Positions 1 through 14,000 of a stretch of DNA of 64,000 bases are shown in pieces. Source of the DNA: Dasyornis broadbenti. Its lineage: Eukaryota > Chordata > Aves > Passeriformes > Dasyornithidae. A program made the translations under genes and the position numbers. Under the pieces are notes generated by a model, which saw only the letters and a list, made by a program, of their open reading frames with translations, ran no database searches and was not told the DNA's origin. The stretch covers positions 5,703,178-5,767,177 of the forward strand of contig VZRN01006818.1 in assembly GCA_013397935.1 (NCBI GenBank), in the 5' to 3' direction. Numbering within the stretch: the first letter of the stretch is position 1; each line of letters starts with the position of its first letter.

Positions 1-810
1 AGCTGATATATCCCCCTGTGTTTGTGCATGTGCACATCTCACACCCACACACTGCTGCCCGTCCCTCTTTGGATCCTAATGCCAGGGGCTCTTTCCAAAG
101 ACAGGCACAGTATCCCACAGAGAAGAGTCCAGCTGTTGGTATCTTTCCCAGAAACCAAACACTGCAGCATTGAAGCTTTTCTGGCCTTTCAGTAGTTAAT
201 CTGGGATACCCAGAAACCCTTTCCAATGAGAAGGGATGGGAAGCAAGGGGATATGCTTAAAAGCTTTTGTATTTATTTATTTATTTATTTGTGTTCATGT
301 TTATGTAAATTTTGCATAAATCTAGATTGAACTTTGGGAGACTGAGCTCTCAAATACAGAATCCAGCTGTTTGAAATCACGAGGAATGTACATTCCCACC
401 AGCAGTGTAAAGCCAAAATATAAAAAGGCAAATAGCCCAGCTATCCAAAAGAGGGCAGAGAGGGGAATAGCTCTTACAGAAGAGCATCCTATCTCCTTGT
501 GTATTTATTTTTTATGATGCTGCTGCTTACCCTGTAGTGGGTGGGGAGCCGGGGGAGTGGGGAAATAGATGCTGGTTGTTTTGGAAACCACCGCAAGATG
601 AAGCATCTGTCAGCATCTACTCAAAGTGATTCCCAGCCATGGCCTCTGCTATGCTCAAACGCAGTGAAAGCAGCACAGTCCCCAGGTGTTTTACTCTGCT
701 GACAGTCTGACTGATCTGGATTCAGCAGTGCCAATCAGCCCAGCCACTGTGAATCTGCTGGTAGACCAAAGAGTGCCTCCTCACCACACTCCATGGCTCA
801 GTGCACCCGC
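1..810. other. Intergenic DNA, left edge
   Basis: I see no coding exon here: reading frames are short, and none resembles a known protein. A short ATTT repeat is listed separately. The stretch ends where a CR1 fragment begins. Confidence 0.6.
271..290. repeat. (ATTT)n microsatellite
   Basis: About five uninterrupted ATTT units, seen directly. It is a simple tandem repeat with no further structure. Confidence 0.9.
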
Positions 811-1082
811 AGAATCATAGAACCACACAGATTGTGTTGGAAGGGACCTTTAAAGGCCACCTAGTCTAACTCCCCTTGCAGTGACCAAAGGTATCTTCAA
901 CTAGACCAGGTTACTCAGAGCCCCATCCAGCCTGACCTTCAATGTTGTCAGGGATGAAGCATCCATCACCTCTCTGGGCAACTTGTTCCAGGTTCTTGTT
1001 CCTCATGGTAAAAAACTTCTACCTTATATCTAATCTAAATCAACCCCTTTTTGGTTTAAAACCATTACCACGTGTACTATCC
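811..1082 (-). repeat. CR1 LINE 3' fragment
   Basis: The left end (AGAATCATAGAA) is the reverse complement of the ATTCTATGA-type octamer repeat at the 3' end of avian CR1 elements. It is followed by the usual CR1 3' segment in reverse: a GTTGGAAGGGACC block, a CTAGACCAGGTT block and a block around CAACTTGTTCCAGG. The element therefore lies on the minus strand and is 5'-truncated, as is normal for CR1. It is not active. Confidence 0.93.
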
Positions 1083-3355
1083 CAATGCCAGCTCAGCTCC
1101 TGTGGGGCTCAGGAAATCTGAAGATCACAGTCATTCTGCTCTTGGCTTCACAGCACACTGACAGCATTCTCAGCCTAACTGCAGGATGCCAAGCACCAAG
1201 ACAACACAAACTCACCATTTTCATCTGTCTGTCCTCAAAGCAGTTCAGCTTGTTAACTTTGTTTGAAGGAGCTTGATGTTAGTACAAATGTCAGCTGCAG
1301 ACCCTTCTGCCAGCACCAGGCCACATCCTCAGCACAAGCTCCACATCGTGTGTTTTGTTAAATTTAATGTCGGCACATGCACACACCCACACCTGAGCTG
1401 AACATGCACATATGATGGGGGTCTCCAGTGAAAGCTGCAGGACTCGTGACCTCTGAGGTTCAGGCTGCCACTCACTGGCTTCAGGGTAAGTTATACCTGT
1501 CCCCTAGGCACAAAGATATATATAACATCTCTGCAGAATACATTAAAGTACCTGCTGCAGAGATCAGCCCTCCCTTCCCAGCTATTACTTCATAAAAGAG
1601 CAAGAAGTTAGCCCTCTGAGCATTCTTTTAAGCCCTAAGTAAATTCTCAGGTTTTCAACAGCATTCTTTTAGTAAAATCTGTGAAGAATATAGTTATTAT
1701 TACAATAAAGATTATAATAAAGGCTTTGACAATCTTCTTTGACACCTAAATGTGGAATTGGGCCTATAATGCAAAAATGTCTGTTAGAGTGGGAAAAAAG
1801 CTAATGCATCCTTAGGGCACGCACGTACTTAGCCTTGCACCCTGAATGAGCTATGCAGTATGTGCAGGTACATGGATTAACAGGTCTCCTTTTTCTATAA
1901 ATAATCATTTGCACGGACACAAAAATGCATTGGCAGAAGGGAATAACCAAGGGTGAAGTCAGCAATTCAGAGGTTAATTACTACCATTAAGAAAAATATC
2001 CCACTGCAGGCACATCAACTTTAAAGCAAGTTGGAAGTGGCCCTCCAAGAGGTGGAAGCAGCAAACAGTCATAAATAGAAGCTCTTCAAACTGTGATATA
2101 AGAAGTGTGATGTGACACAAGGTCTGTGATTAAATTTCATTGTAAAAGTGCCTTGCCAAATGAGAAAAGGGGCAAATCAGTTCAATGAACTCTGAGAGCC
2201 CCTGAACCAGAGGGATCTCTCATTGATGCCTAAGGTATTTTATTCCCTGGCCCAGCACAGCTCTGGGACTGTGACCAGTACTGTGACCTGACTTACACCA
2301 GCACTTCAGAACTGACAGGTGAGCCCTGATTTCTGCAACATTGGGACCCTGACTTCACCACTACAGAAAACTTCCTGAGGTTCTGTACAAACCCTCTGCA
2401 ACTTGAGTCCTGATACCATCTGCCTGTATAACCTGGTTTTCTCTCCTCACTTTTCCAGACAGGAGCTCAAAGGCAGCTGTGCTCCCCCAAACTTCCCCTG
2501 ATGGCTCTTCATCCTTTCAGCAGCCAACACCATTTTTCCTATCCTCGAGATGGTCTTTGCGAGTCCTTGTTAGGTGAGGAGCTGTGGCTGAGCAGAGAAA
2601 GGTTAGGATGGGGCTTGTGGGTGGATACACCTTGGGGACAAAGTGAACACTTCAGCTGAGCACACGCAATTGCCTCCTGCTGACTGATTTCAATGTCAGA
2701 AATCACATTTCAGTGTTTAGGTGACAGCTTTTTTTACATTTACGATGCCTGTGTCACAATGATACCCCTCCAGAGCCCACTGGTGACTGAGTGCTGGTAA
2801 TTAAAACGATTCAGATCATCCTTATTTATGCCTTTTCCCAGTGAAACTGCCTTGATGACACTTCCCTTAAATGCTTCTGCAACACCTGCCACTGCAGAGA
2901 ATCACTAAGGAATGAATTGCAGCCATGATTAAGTTTCATCTTTCAGAAAAGAAAATGCTTGAACTAAAACCCATCACCTGTTTTGATACAAATTAAAAAC
3001 ATTGGTTTTCTTCACTAAGTCAAAGCTCCAAACTGCAGCACCCTAAATTCAAGCAGATGTTCTTTAGTCACAGCTATCTGCTGTTACTTTTTCCTCAGCT
3101 AAACAACAGTGCAGTTAGCAGAAGTCATGTGAAAGGGGCTGACATTAGACAGAGAATGTCGTTAATGTTATGGTTCCAAAGGAAAGTGAGATTTCTTTTA
3201 TATTTGTTCATGACTGTGGCTGATAATTGCTTCCTGTCTTACACCTACACAAAATTCATGAATATAATTACAGCAGCACAGTGCTGAGTTCAATCAGAAG
3301 GGAGTATTGATTTGTGTATAAATCAAAAGCCATCTTCCTCTGCTTCCATTTACAT

Positions 3356-3371
3356 GGGGGGGGGGGGGGGG
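3356..3371. repeat. Poly-G tract (16 G)
   Basis: Sixteen consecutive G on the plus strand, seen directly. Length is likely to be polymorphic or uncertain in the assembly. Confidence 0.9.
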
Positions 3372-6300
3372 AAGGATGTTTCTGAAAAAGCTGCAAATCA
3401 AGAAAGGGTAGCGTATTGCAGAAAACCTCACTTGTATATTATATGGCCAGAAGGGAATATGATAATCTAAATATGCCTACATATGCAAACCCCAGATTTC
3501 CCAAATTAATTAAGCTTTTCTCTACAATGTATTTTTGGAAGAAAGGACATCCACTTATTTTGGTAGGTTTTCAAGTGCATAATTCCATTTATATGCACAT
3601 AAATTATTTCCATGTTCTGTGCAGCAGAGCCTGTTGCCTGGAACAGAAGCAGTTCCAGGGGTGTTCTTGGGGTGCACATCCAGGCGACATTTACTCACTG
3701 GCAAAAGCAGGGATGCCAACTAGCACTAGGGGTTGCTAACAGGAGTGGGGAGAAACAGCTGTAATTTTTTAGCTCATGCACCTTCTTCCCCTGCTAAATC
3801 CTCATCATGGCTGGGAGACACACAATGAACTTTGCAGTAAAGACAAAGTGAGAATGAGACGATGCTTCTTTTCTTGAAAGGCAAAACAACACCACGTCAG
3901 TACCTCTGCTAAACATCCATCACCAAGTATTCAGTTCAAATTAACTGTCTTGGGAACACTTGCAGTGTCCCTACTTCACTTGGGGCTACTGGCAATTAAA
4001 GCTTGTTTTTGTCAGCCGAGAAAGAATAGATCACAACTGATGGCTGCATGGTTCTGCACGGATGGCTCTTTCTAGTGAGCCACCTAAAAAATATTAAAAT
4101 TGATTTTGTGAAGCATTCTCAGATGTTTGAATAAATGTATACTAACAGTCTATTTATGAGGCCACAGTGTAGAAGGATTAAATCCTGATCGATTGTGACA
4201 TGCCTTCATTTTTAAACAGGAGCCTGTTTGAAGAAACACAATCTATGCAGACTATAATTACAGATATTAACTTATGCCACAATCTGTTCTGCCATTGACT
4301 GACTATGTAAGATTAAAAGCATTGCTAGGAAATGGCTAACTAATTAATCAAACTGGCTCATTTCCAACAGCTTTCATTTGATCAATTGTATCTCAGATCT
4401 ACTTTTATAGAAACAGTCAACCAAAGAGAAAAAGCTACTGTAGTGGAAAGTGTTTTTAGAAAGTCATTTAAGAAATCACAATAAAGAGTGCAATTTTTTT
4501 CATTGCTCTAGCTAATATGATTCAGGAATTGGAAAAAAAAGAAGTGTAAATATCTTATTTCCAAGCGTCAAGGAAAGATGATGGATGAGGAGGACTGCCA
4601 AAGCACACCCTCTACATGAATATATACAGCAGCTCTCCTGTTTGCCAAGCGCCATCCTCCACAGATAAAAAGAGAGCAGGAAATACTCTGAGTCTTAAGA
4701 CTTAGGAAGCTGCGTTGTATTAGGCACTTTTGTCACTGAGTTTGGAGAGGATACCTGAAGAATAGCTATTGCTGGGTAACTAAGGACTTAGAGCTATGGA
4801 AAAATGTTGTGGGATTTTTCTTGAAGTTTCATTTAGTAAGACTCCTGCCAGACTCTCAAAGACCTTATTGATGTATTCCTGTGCCTAGCAAGGAAATGAC
4901 TGGCTCTGTGGGGGATTTCACAGACTAAGGTTAAGAGCAAATGCTCACACATAACCTAGAAGAAGAGTTTAATATCTCAAAGTGGCATCCTGAGCAGACA
5001 CCACGTGGCTGCCTGAGAAGATGCTAAAAGGCAAGGGATGGCTGCTGCAGCTTTCTCAGATGTAGCACCCCATGAGCCACTGAGCCACAGCAACACCCCC
5101 CTTCTGAAGATGAACATGTTGTCCCCTGGGGCATGGAGTGCCACATTTTCATTTACTCTGTAAACAGAGAGCACAATAAGCAGTCTTGTTGAGCCCAGGT
5201 TGATTTAAAAAATGTTAGAAACACAAAGAGGATGATAATGTAATAAATCAGCAGTTTTTCAACAAGGTTCCTAGCATAATTTCTACACCATATTTTGTCT
5301 GTTAATAAAGGAATATCTAAGGAAATTAAATGTATGATCAAATACCTGATAAAAAACCCCCCGCTGCCTCAGAAACCAACGTCAAAAGATGTGGTAATCC
5401 CTGGCTTTTGGCCTTGGATCTAGAATACTCACAGAGAAACCCTGGGGAAAACACTCCTTCCCATCCCTTCCTGTGAAGCAAGAGCTCTGGGCAGATGGGT
5501 CTGGGAAGGTGATGAGGCAAGGCACAAGCTAAGCTAGAAAATAACTTGGCTGTGTAAAGTGAAAACTCCTGTATATACAACATAGACAGTCCTTGAAAAC
5601 ACAGTCATAGATATGCAATTCCTCTTATGAACATATGATTTTTCTCCTACTGAATCCAAGAGGATTCAGACAGTGAGCCTGCCGAGGTGCTTTGGAAACT
5701 CACTCAATAGCATATGTGCATATTGACTTGTCTACCAGCTTGAGAAATTGGACCCTGACTGTTCACAGCATGACAGCGTGGGTTGAAAGAAGGTGACACT
5801 CTCTTCTGTGTACAGAATTAGTTAATCCCCATCTGCTAGTGTGCCTACAATTCTAGTCATCTCCTGAAAAGAGACCAAAAGCCAAGCAGATGATTAAAAC
5901 ACAAGATGTTTTAAGATGCAAAATTTTTCACTCAGGCAAGCAGCTGAAATAATTTTTGCTGTTGTGTCTCCCTTTGTCTCCTCTTCCCCAAACATTTGGC
6001 GAATTTGCTTTCTGACAGGGATGTTCACTAGACATGCATGTTCTACAAAACTCCTGCAGAATATCTATAAAAAGCAGGTCTCAATTTTGCCACCACCGAT
6101 GGTGGCATATGCAGCTTACACCTCGCCAGCCAGGAGTCCCTGCATGTCACACACAACCACTGATGAAGCAGAACACAGCAGAGAAGGCCAGGGATAAAGA
6201 GAAACAGCACCAATTTAAATGGGTGCAAAAGTTTTACAGGAAGACCGATACATCCCATAACTTGAAGATGTCCGTTCAGCCAGGCGACATGATAAGCCTA

Positions 6301-7264
6301 ATCAGCACGCAGGATCTTCAATGAACACTCAGTTGGAGAAATACCCAGGATGAACATGAGAAAAACCAGCATGGGCCAGGCTCTCCAGCAAGACCATGGA
6401 CCAGCAATGGATAGCCCTTCTCCCCAGCTGCTGTTACACCAGGACATGAGGAGCCTCAGTGGCTCCAGTGCAGGATCATAGTGGCACAGCAGGGCAGGCC
6501 AAGGGGCACAGCTGGCTTGGGTCCAGCTGCCAGGGATGTGTCACTACTGGCACACATCCATGCAGGCACTCCACTGAGGACCTGGATTTTAGGCATGTTT
6601 GACATTACTTAGCGTTTTAGCAAGAGTTTTGCAAAATTGCATTTTTCAGCTGATGTTTCTACAGTGGTACTGGGATGGCTCCTGTTCGTTTATCTGCCTA
6701 TGGCTTAATTATTTGAGAAAATGTTTCTGGCAACATTATGAAGAGGGAGCTTTGGTCTTTGACCACTTAGCACATGGCTAAATCTGACTAAAGCCCCTTC
6801 CAAACTCCATAGTCCTTAAAGACCTTGGAATTTGAACCATCATACCAACTAATTACTTAATATCTGTGGCCCAATTTGAAGTAATTAATGTAGTTTCACC
6901 TTCATTTATTCAAATTAGAGTTTATCCTGAGTACAGACTATGTAAAACACGAGAGACTTACAAAGATGAACTGGGTTACAAATGATCCCTGGACAATTAA
7001 TTTTGTTCAAATGCTTTCTGAATTACACATATATGCTACATAATAAATTCAGTAATGTCAGAAATTTCATCTCCGTGGTAAAAGTGTCCTGACATAAGGA
7101 CTGTTCATGTTCCCCAAATGCATCCATTTGTTCACACACAGAGATCTCCAGTTACAGCCTCCCTTAGAAACCATCCTCCAGCACAGGAAAATTAAAGTCT
7201 CTTCATTTCCTAGTGAGGTTTCGTGACAGGGAAATCTGGGAAAAAAAGGAAAAGCTCTTACATT

Positions 7265-7293
7265 CTTTTTTTTTTTCTTTTTTTTTTTTTTTT
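7265..7293. repeat. Poly-T tract
   Basis: A nearly pure T run of about 29 bases interrupted by one C. I see no retroposed gene attached to it and no obvious flanking target-site duplication. Confidence 0.85.
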
Positions 7294-7654
7294 GCTTGCA
7301 AAATCTAATATTTACTACATAGTAACCACCATATGAGCATTGGGAAATGAAAATACTGTTCTTTTGTCCCTCTTTTTTCACAAAGCTGCTTTCCCACATG
7401 AGATTGATGTATGCAGACAACCGTTCACAGTGTCCACAGGAGACCTGGTACATGATTGAGGACATCAGGGTGAACGGGACAAGTCACCTGTGAACATTAT
7501 AGTCCAACTTTAAGCAAAACATCCCAAAATATGAAGCCAGGCTTGACTCCTATTGCATCAAGGGTAAAATCCCTTTACCCTTGTCTGCCTCTGCATTCCT
7601 GTCACTCTGGGTGCCACAACATGATGATCAGATTTGATTATTTGATCCGTTGAT

Positions 7655-8082
7655 CAAAGGGCTGGAGCACCTCCCTTATGAGGACAGGCTGAGAGATTTG
7701 GGGATGTTCAGCCTGGAGAAAAGAAGGCTTCGAGGAGACCTTATTGCACCTTCCAGAACCTGAAGGGGCTACAAGAGAGTTGAAGAGGGACTTTTTGCAA
7801 GGGCCTGTAATGAGAGGACAAGGGGGATGGCCTTAAACTGAAAGAGGGCAGGTTTAGATCAGATGTTAGGAAGAAATTCTTTACTGTGATGGTGGTAAGG
7901 CATTGGAACAGGTTGCCCAGAGCAGGTGTGGATGCCCCATCCTGGCAGTGTTCAAGGCCAGGTTGGACGAGGCTTTGAGCAACCTGGTCTAGTAGGAAGT
8001 GTCCCTGCCTATGGCAGAGGGGTTGGAACTTAAGGTCTTTAAGGCCCCTTACAACACAAACCATTCTATAATGATTCAGTGA
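7655..8082 (+). repeat. CR1 LINE 3' fragment including ORF2 end
   Basis: Reads in CR1 sense: GGGCTGGAGCACCTCCC, then GAGAAAAGAAGGCTTCGAGGAG, then a GTTTAGATCAGATGTTAGGAAG block and a GGTTGCCCAGAG block. It ends in a degenerate ATTCTATAATGATTCAGTGA tail. This is the last part of the CR1 reverse transcriptase ORF plus the short 3' UTR. Frameshifts prevent a continuous ORF, so this is a dead copy. An opposite-strand frame of 107 codons across it is an artefact of the repeat. Confidence 0.95.
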
Positions 8083-11000
8083 ATATCATTAAGGTCCACC
8101 CTTCTCCTACTGGAATCATCAGGACCCTCCTCGTGAGAGCAGGACAAAGCCCTTTGTTAATATCCTCTTTTGACATCTAACTACCCAGTGATGAGCTATC
8201 TGAAGTAAGAGGCTTGGAGGGTTATTCTCCAAACCTGTGCGAGCATGATTCAGAGGAATCCTCATTCCTTAACTGCCCCTTCCATCTCTTCCTCACCCAC
8301 AGCCATGGGGATCTGGCTCCTCATGGGCACTATCCTCTGTGGAGAGGTTCAAATGCAGATGGAGGCAGGCAAGGAAAGAAGCTCTCACAAGCTCCTGGCA
8401 ATGCTGCTGCAATCTGCAGGAAACTCAGCAGACCTGTGGAACGAGAGTGGGAATCAGAAAGCTCCTTGCCTACAAGACAGGCAACTCAGAGGTGCTGTGA
8501 AAGTGAGGCTAATACACAGTGAGAGAATAAGGACAGGTTTGGTGAAACTGTGCTCTGCTATTTAGCAAACACTGCTAAACAATCTGGGTTTAAAATGTCC
8601 TTAAACTGGAAACTGTCTACCAAATGTAGCCTGAGGGCAGCTCTCTAGTTTGGCTTGTAACACTAATCTGCTATCGAGACAAGAAAAACAAATAAACCAA
8701 ATCTTACTATTAGGCAGGTAACAGCTCCCCCAGCCTCTTGTTCAAGTGGGAAACTCAATAAGAGACACATTGGTGGGCCCAGATGGATGCTCCAGGCTGG
8801 ACTGGGTTTCCGTCTCAGTGCTGTGGGATAGGGCTTGTGCCCAGCAGCGACTCTGCCACAGGAGAGGGGCACATCCTGGCCTCCTGACCCACGAGGGGGT
8901 GAGCCTCCAAGGCAGCCAGGTTTCAGCATTCAGACATGTGCGGAGGAGCACAAAGAAACCCTTTATGCTGCTGCAATTGCAACATTAGATTTCAGTTTTA
9001 TTCCCAAACATGAGCTGAGCTCTCAGTCATAGACGGGCTTTTTAATCAGCCCTGGCAGAGATGAAAAGCCCGAGAAAGAGAGGCAGTGTCTGTACAAGAA
9101 CAGCTCATTTACATTAAATAATTATCCTGAAAGAGAGAAACAGCAAGGGAGATAATTTTTTTAATTATAAAGAAATAATTGCAGTCTGGAAGAGCATATA
9201 GAGTCTTACCTTTGTTCCCTGCAAGTTACCTATTTGCAGTAAAACCCAAAAAGTAGGTTTGAGAGGTAAGAAATATCTGTTTGTTATTATTTTGAAAACA
9301 GGGTATTGTATGAGAAGAAAGACAGGGAAATACTTCTGCATTCCCAAAAGGCTGCTGCTTTTAAAATATCTCCTCTGCTCAGCAGGGTAGAAAATCAGTA
9401 TCACAAACATAAATGCTAAAAATACAAGCGCTGACACAGAAACACATTCTGTAATCTGTTAGGAATGACTCTGTCGATGAATGTCTGTGTCTGTCTAAGA
9501 GAGCAATACAGCCTTGTTGTACAGAGGTATCTGACTGCTGCACAAACTGCGTGTGCAACCTGCTACATGCTTCCTCTTCTTTGATATTACTTATTTACTA
9601 ACAAAGGATTCTAGTCCAATATTTCCCCATAAAAATTAATTTTGAGCTGAGGTGAATAATAATAATACCAAGTCCCCAGGTTAGGAACTTTTTTTTTTTT
9701 TTTTAATTGCCAGGAATTTTTGATAGGGGCTGCAATCTCTTCTATGCTTTTTGGATTATTTCCCTGGACAGAGGTGAAGTCCTGAGCCTCCTGGCACATA
9801 GCACAAGAGCACAGTTTTTTGGAAGAGGAGCATTCCACTGCAGGCCCTATTGCTTCCACCGAGGAAAGTGCCAAAATCTGTGAAGTCCTGCCTGTTCCTC
9901 CTGCAGCATCAGGGCAGTGCTCAGTAATTCCCTTTTGCTCCTCACACAGGGCACTGAGCACACTTCATCTTTACATGGGAAGCTCATGGGCTGGCCTGGG
10001 AGATGACCAGCAGCACATTCAGTCACAACATGAAGACAGGTGGCAGGAGAGAGGGGGCTCCTGTGCTTGCTGCTGACCTGAGAAGTCGCTCTACAGCACA
10101 TCCCTGGCCGTGCCATGAGCCTCGGGGCCACCAATGGGGATCTACAGGCACAGCAACCTGCAGCACCTCAGGGCGCCCTGCTCTCCCAGGCCTTGCTCTT
10201 CCCTGGGCTGTAAAAGTTACATGTGCACCATATTTCTGCTCTGAATGGGTCTGCCTCCTGCTTTCATCCACTGCATCTCTCTGTGCCTTCTCATCCTTGA
10301 TTAAACACCTCCTTGGTAAATGCACCTCTAGCAAAGGTGACAGCCCACAATTTTTGAAAAATGTTATTTTACTTTGAAAAGAGAGAGAAGTGCAGTGATA
10401 GGGGAACCCAGTAGAAGAGAGAGGCTGGAGAAAAAAGGCACGGCAATGGTCACTGGTTGGACAGGGCAAAGAAGGACTCCCACAGCCAGGAAGATGGGCA
10501 AAGAAACAAGGCTGGAGTTCCCCCTGAGAGCCCATGACAGCTGCTGCTTTGCACCTCAGCTTTGCCCTGTCACCAAGACCAAGTGATGGCATGGTTTATC
10601 AATTCACTTTGCCTGACTTAATTTTCACACTGGTAAAAAATCTGAAATACTGGTTTCTATCTGCAAGCGAAAGCAGGCTGTGAGCTGACAGCTAGATACC
10701 ATCTTCCTGTGATGATCAAAATGGTTGCTGCTGCTGAGATCACAGCAAATGTGATTAATACAAAGCTTTTGTGTTGCATATGATAGCAGAAAAATATGTA
10801 GACAATCTATACAATTATAGAATAAAATTAACTACATTTATTCCTTCATATGCCAATACTAAAATTTTCCTGTTGTCCTAAATTCCCAGTAAATCCTCTT
10901 TTCAAGCCCTGCAAGCTACTGTGTTGAAAAATTTAAAGGCTTACAATAGCAGATATACAAATCAGACTGTAGTGTTCATCTATACAAATGTCACTGGAAT

Positions 11001-14000
11001 GTGACCATCAGGAACACTGATTTACATTTACAGCTTTAGAAGAAGGATTTGGTGTCATGGACTGTGTCAAGTACCCAAGACAGCATAGCAAAAGTTAATG
11101 TGCATAATACATTAAACTAATGGGGTTCAGTCAAGGGTGAATATGTCTCTTTGGGCTAAGAAAGCATCAAGTCTGCTCACGTCTTCTGAATGCTCCGCAG
11201 CCTGCCGAGTGCTTCTGCTGTGGGCTTGAATGTGAAACCAGAGCAGGGGAGGAAAAGAAGCAGGGTGTATCAGAGAGAACAGGGATGAAAAGATGTCAAG
11301 AGACACTAAAAAACACTGAGTCTCTTCAGCTGGATTAAAAAAAAAAAACAAAACCCAATGGTTTCCTTCATGTACCTATTTCAAACCAAATCTGGCCTTG
11401 AAAGGCTGACCACACTGCCTTGAAAGTATATGGTCAAAATGGCCTTGTTTAAGGTGTAGAGAATTTAAAACAGCAAACTTATTTTTGATAAACATGGTTG
11501 AAAAAAGACTTCCCTCAACTCTTTTAGACAAATAACTTCCTCCCACCTCTACCATGCCACGGAAGTTAACAGGAAAGTAAGAAAATATTTCTTACAAAGA
11601 AAAGACTGAAAATTGAATCTGAAGAGTAAAGATAAATACCACTGATTTAAAGGATTTTATTTTAACCTGAATTTGTACTATTTTCACAGACTAATAGAAA
11701 CATCACCACCACCACCAACACCTCCCCAACCCTTAGCCAGAGGTTCCAACAGGCTTTGTTCCTTGGCTTTGTTCCCTTCCTATAAGGAAGCAAGGGAAGG
11801 AGGAATTTACCTTTACTTACAGGCAGCAGATGAGTCAGGTTCCTAAACACACAGAGCAACCCAGAGCACAGCCAAGGGTTTCTCCTGCAAAATCTCTGCT
11901 TGCAAGGACTGAATCAGTCCTCAAACTGATTGTTTGTCTTCAAACATCTACACATCATTTTTTAGGTCAGCTCTTAACACTATAGCTTCTCAGCTGTTTT
12001 GTATGTTAATACAGAATTATGTTTCCTGTATGGCTTGACTCTAAACTTTCTTTTATGGCAATGCATTTCATTTCAAGACTTCAGAATTTTCTATCATTCT
12101 CAAAGAAATTGAATTTGAAAAGCTGAGCATATTCTTCTTTATAAGGTGTGAGATAAACCACGGGTAACACTTCCAGCAGAGTACATTCAGGTGAGTATTA
12201 GTAGGCTGCTCTCTCTGTGTTTGCATGCAGGCATCTAAACTCACCATGTCTTCAGTTCCAACTCCTTGCATTCCTATTCTTCCTCCTGGATATCTCCTGT
12301 TTGGCCTTTCCACGTCCCACCAGCCCACTCAGATGTGCCTCTGCTTTCCCCTCTTTGGCTGCCGGTCTGATTTCAGGCACTTGTACCTCTCGTGTGCCAT
12401 CCTGCATGCTGGAGCATTTCAGGAAAGGTTTTGTCACACAGCGCCAGCACAGAGACATGTAGGATACAGGGGACAGGAGGGTATTCTCAGGCATACCAGA
12501 TTAACTTTCAAATGAGACTCACAAATACTCAACACAATGAACACTATGCAGTATTTCCCAATGGTCAGAGGTATTTAGTGGGCTGATAGTGTTTTCCTGA
12601 GTGCAAAAAGGCCAGAATAAATTAAAATATGATCATAACTCTAAGCTAAATACTAGTTCTGTAATGTAGTTGAATATTTATATGCTTAAATATTGGTGTA
12701 AAATAGTTGTCAAAAAACTGGTTTTCTCTGGAAGATGTGACACACAACCAGAGACCTCTTCAAGAACTCAGGAAAACCTTAAAATATGATATAACTAGCT
12801 TTGTGATTTGGCAGCAAAATTCCAGTCACATTTTAAGGGAAGATGGAGATAACAGAACAGAGACAAGATATGAAATATTCAAAATAGTTGGAGGATTTGA
12901 GCAGTAAAGCTTCCTTGTCAGCAGAAGATATTAAATCATAAAGGTCCAGATTATGCTGCACTAAGTCTTGCCCTGGAAGAAGATCCACAGAAATAAATTA
13001 AAGGAAGGTAACAGGACTATTCAAAGGCTTCATTATTTTTCACCAGAAGGATATCAAAATCTAGTCTCTAATAAAGTTGATTTCATTCCTTCCCCTTACT
13101 CCTGAGATTATTTGCTATAATCAATCACATGGGCCAGTATTTAATTAAAAACCCTGTGCTGAGCTAGTATGAATACCGGTCATGACCCAAATGGCATCCA
13201 AATCTGAAATAAGAGAAGAAATGAACTGTGGTGAATCAGATCATCCTCTGAATAAAACCTGGGCAGAAATGGTAACACCCAGTGAAAGCTGGTTGCAGGG
13301 GAGAGCACCCAGGCATGTCATGGGACAGGCTAAGTTCTTACCACTGGACATGGGTGAGCAGCTCTGTGTTCAGAGACTGGCTACCATTAGCTTCGTTCAA
13401 TCCCTTTGGAATCTTTGAATTAAATTCAATCCCTGTTATGGGTGGTCGCGCACAAATAAGACCCAGCTGAAAAACAGCAAGTAGCAGAAGATCTTTCCTA
13501 GAAACAAATAACACTATTTTAGCGGACCACAGTTGAGACTAATGCCTGATGTACAAGGAAATGAGCATGAGATAACATTTTCAAAATAGACCGTGACACT
13601 TTTGCCGCAGCGGGTCCATGGTATTCTGATGAGTAATGTCCGTCCTTATCGAGGCGCCGTGTGATTCATGCCCAGGAGCCATGCAGGGTCCCAATGCCAG
13701 CCAGGGAGTAGCACTGGTGGCCCTTCATGGCTCCCCCAGAACCAGACCTGTGTCCCCCCTCCATAGGGCTGGCTCCTCACAGCACAGCTATTGCTGGTAC
13801 CAGCACAGAATCCAGGAGGGCATTCTTGTGCTGATTGAAAATCTTCTTCTTCCGGAGACACATCAGCTCTTCCACGTTGCCAGGCTGGCCAAGCACCTGG
13901 TATGAACTGCTGCAGAGAGAGAAGTCACAGACCTGAGGCCTGAGAAAGGGAGCACAACTGGAAGGGTGGAAGCCATATTCCACAGGATTTTGTTGTCCTT

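Larger units (their letters stand above)
1083..7654. other. Intergenic DNA without recognised genes
   Basis: Open frames are all short (up to about 130 codons) and overlap each other on both strands, with no recognisable domain. Contents I can name are a 16-base G run, a T-rich tract and an AT-rich block around 4085-4520 with several homeodomain-type TAAT cores. The region lies downstream of PHLDA1 on the map. In human the corresponding interval up to the next gene is also long and gene-poor. Confidence 0.55.

Noticed and set aside
10023..10592. 189-codon minus-strand frame
   Set aside because: No recognisable domain, overlapped by several open frames on the other strand, no splice context.
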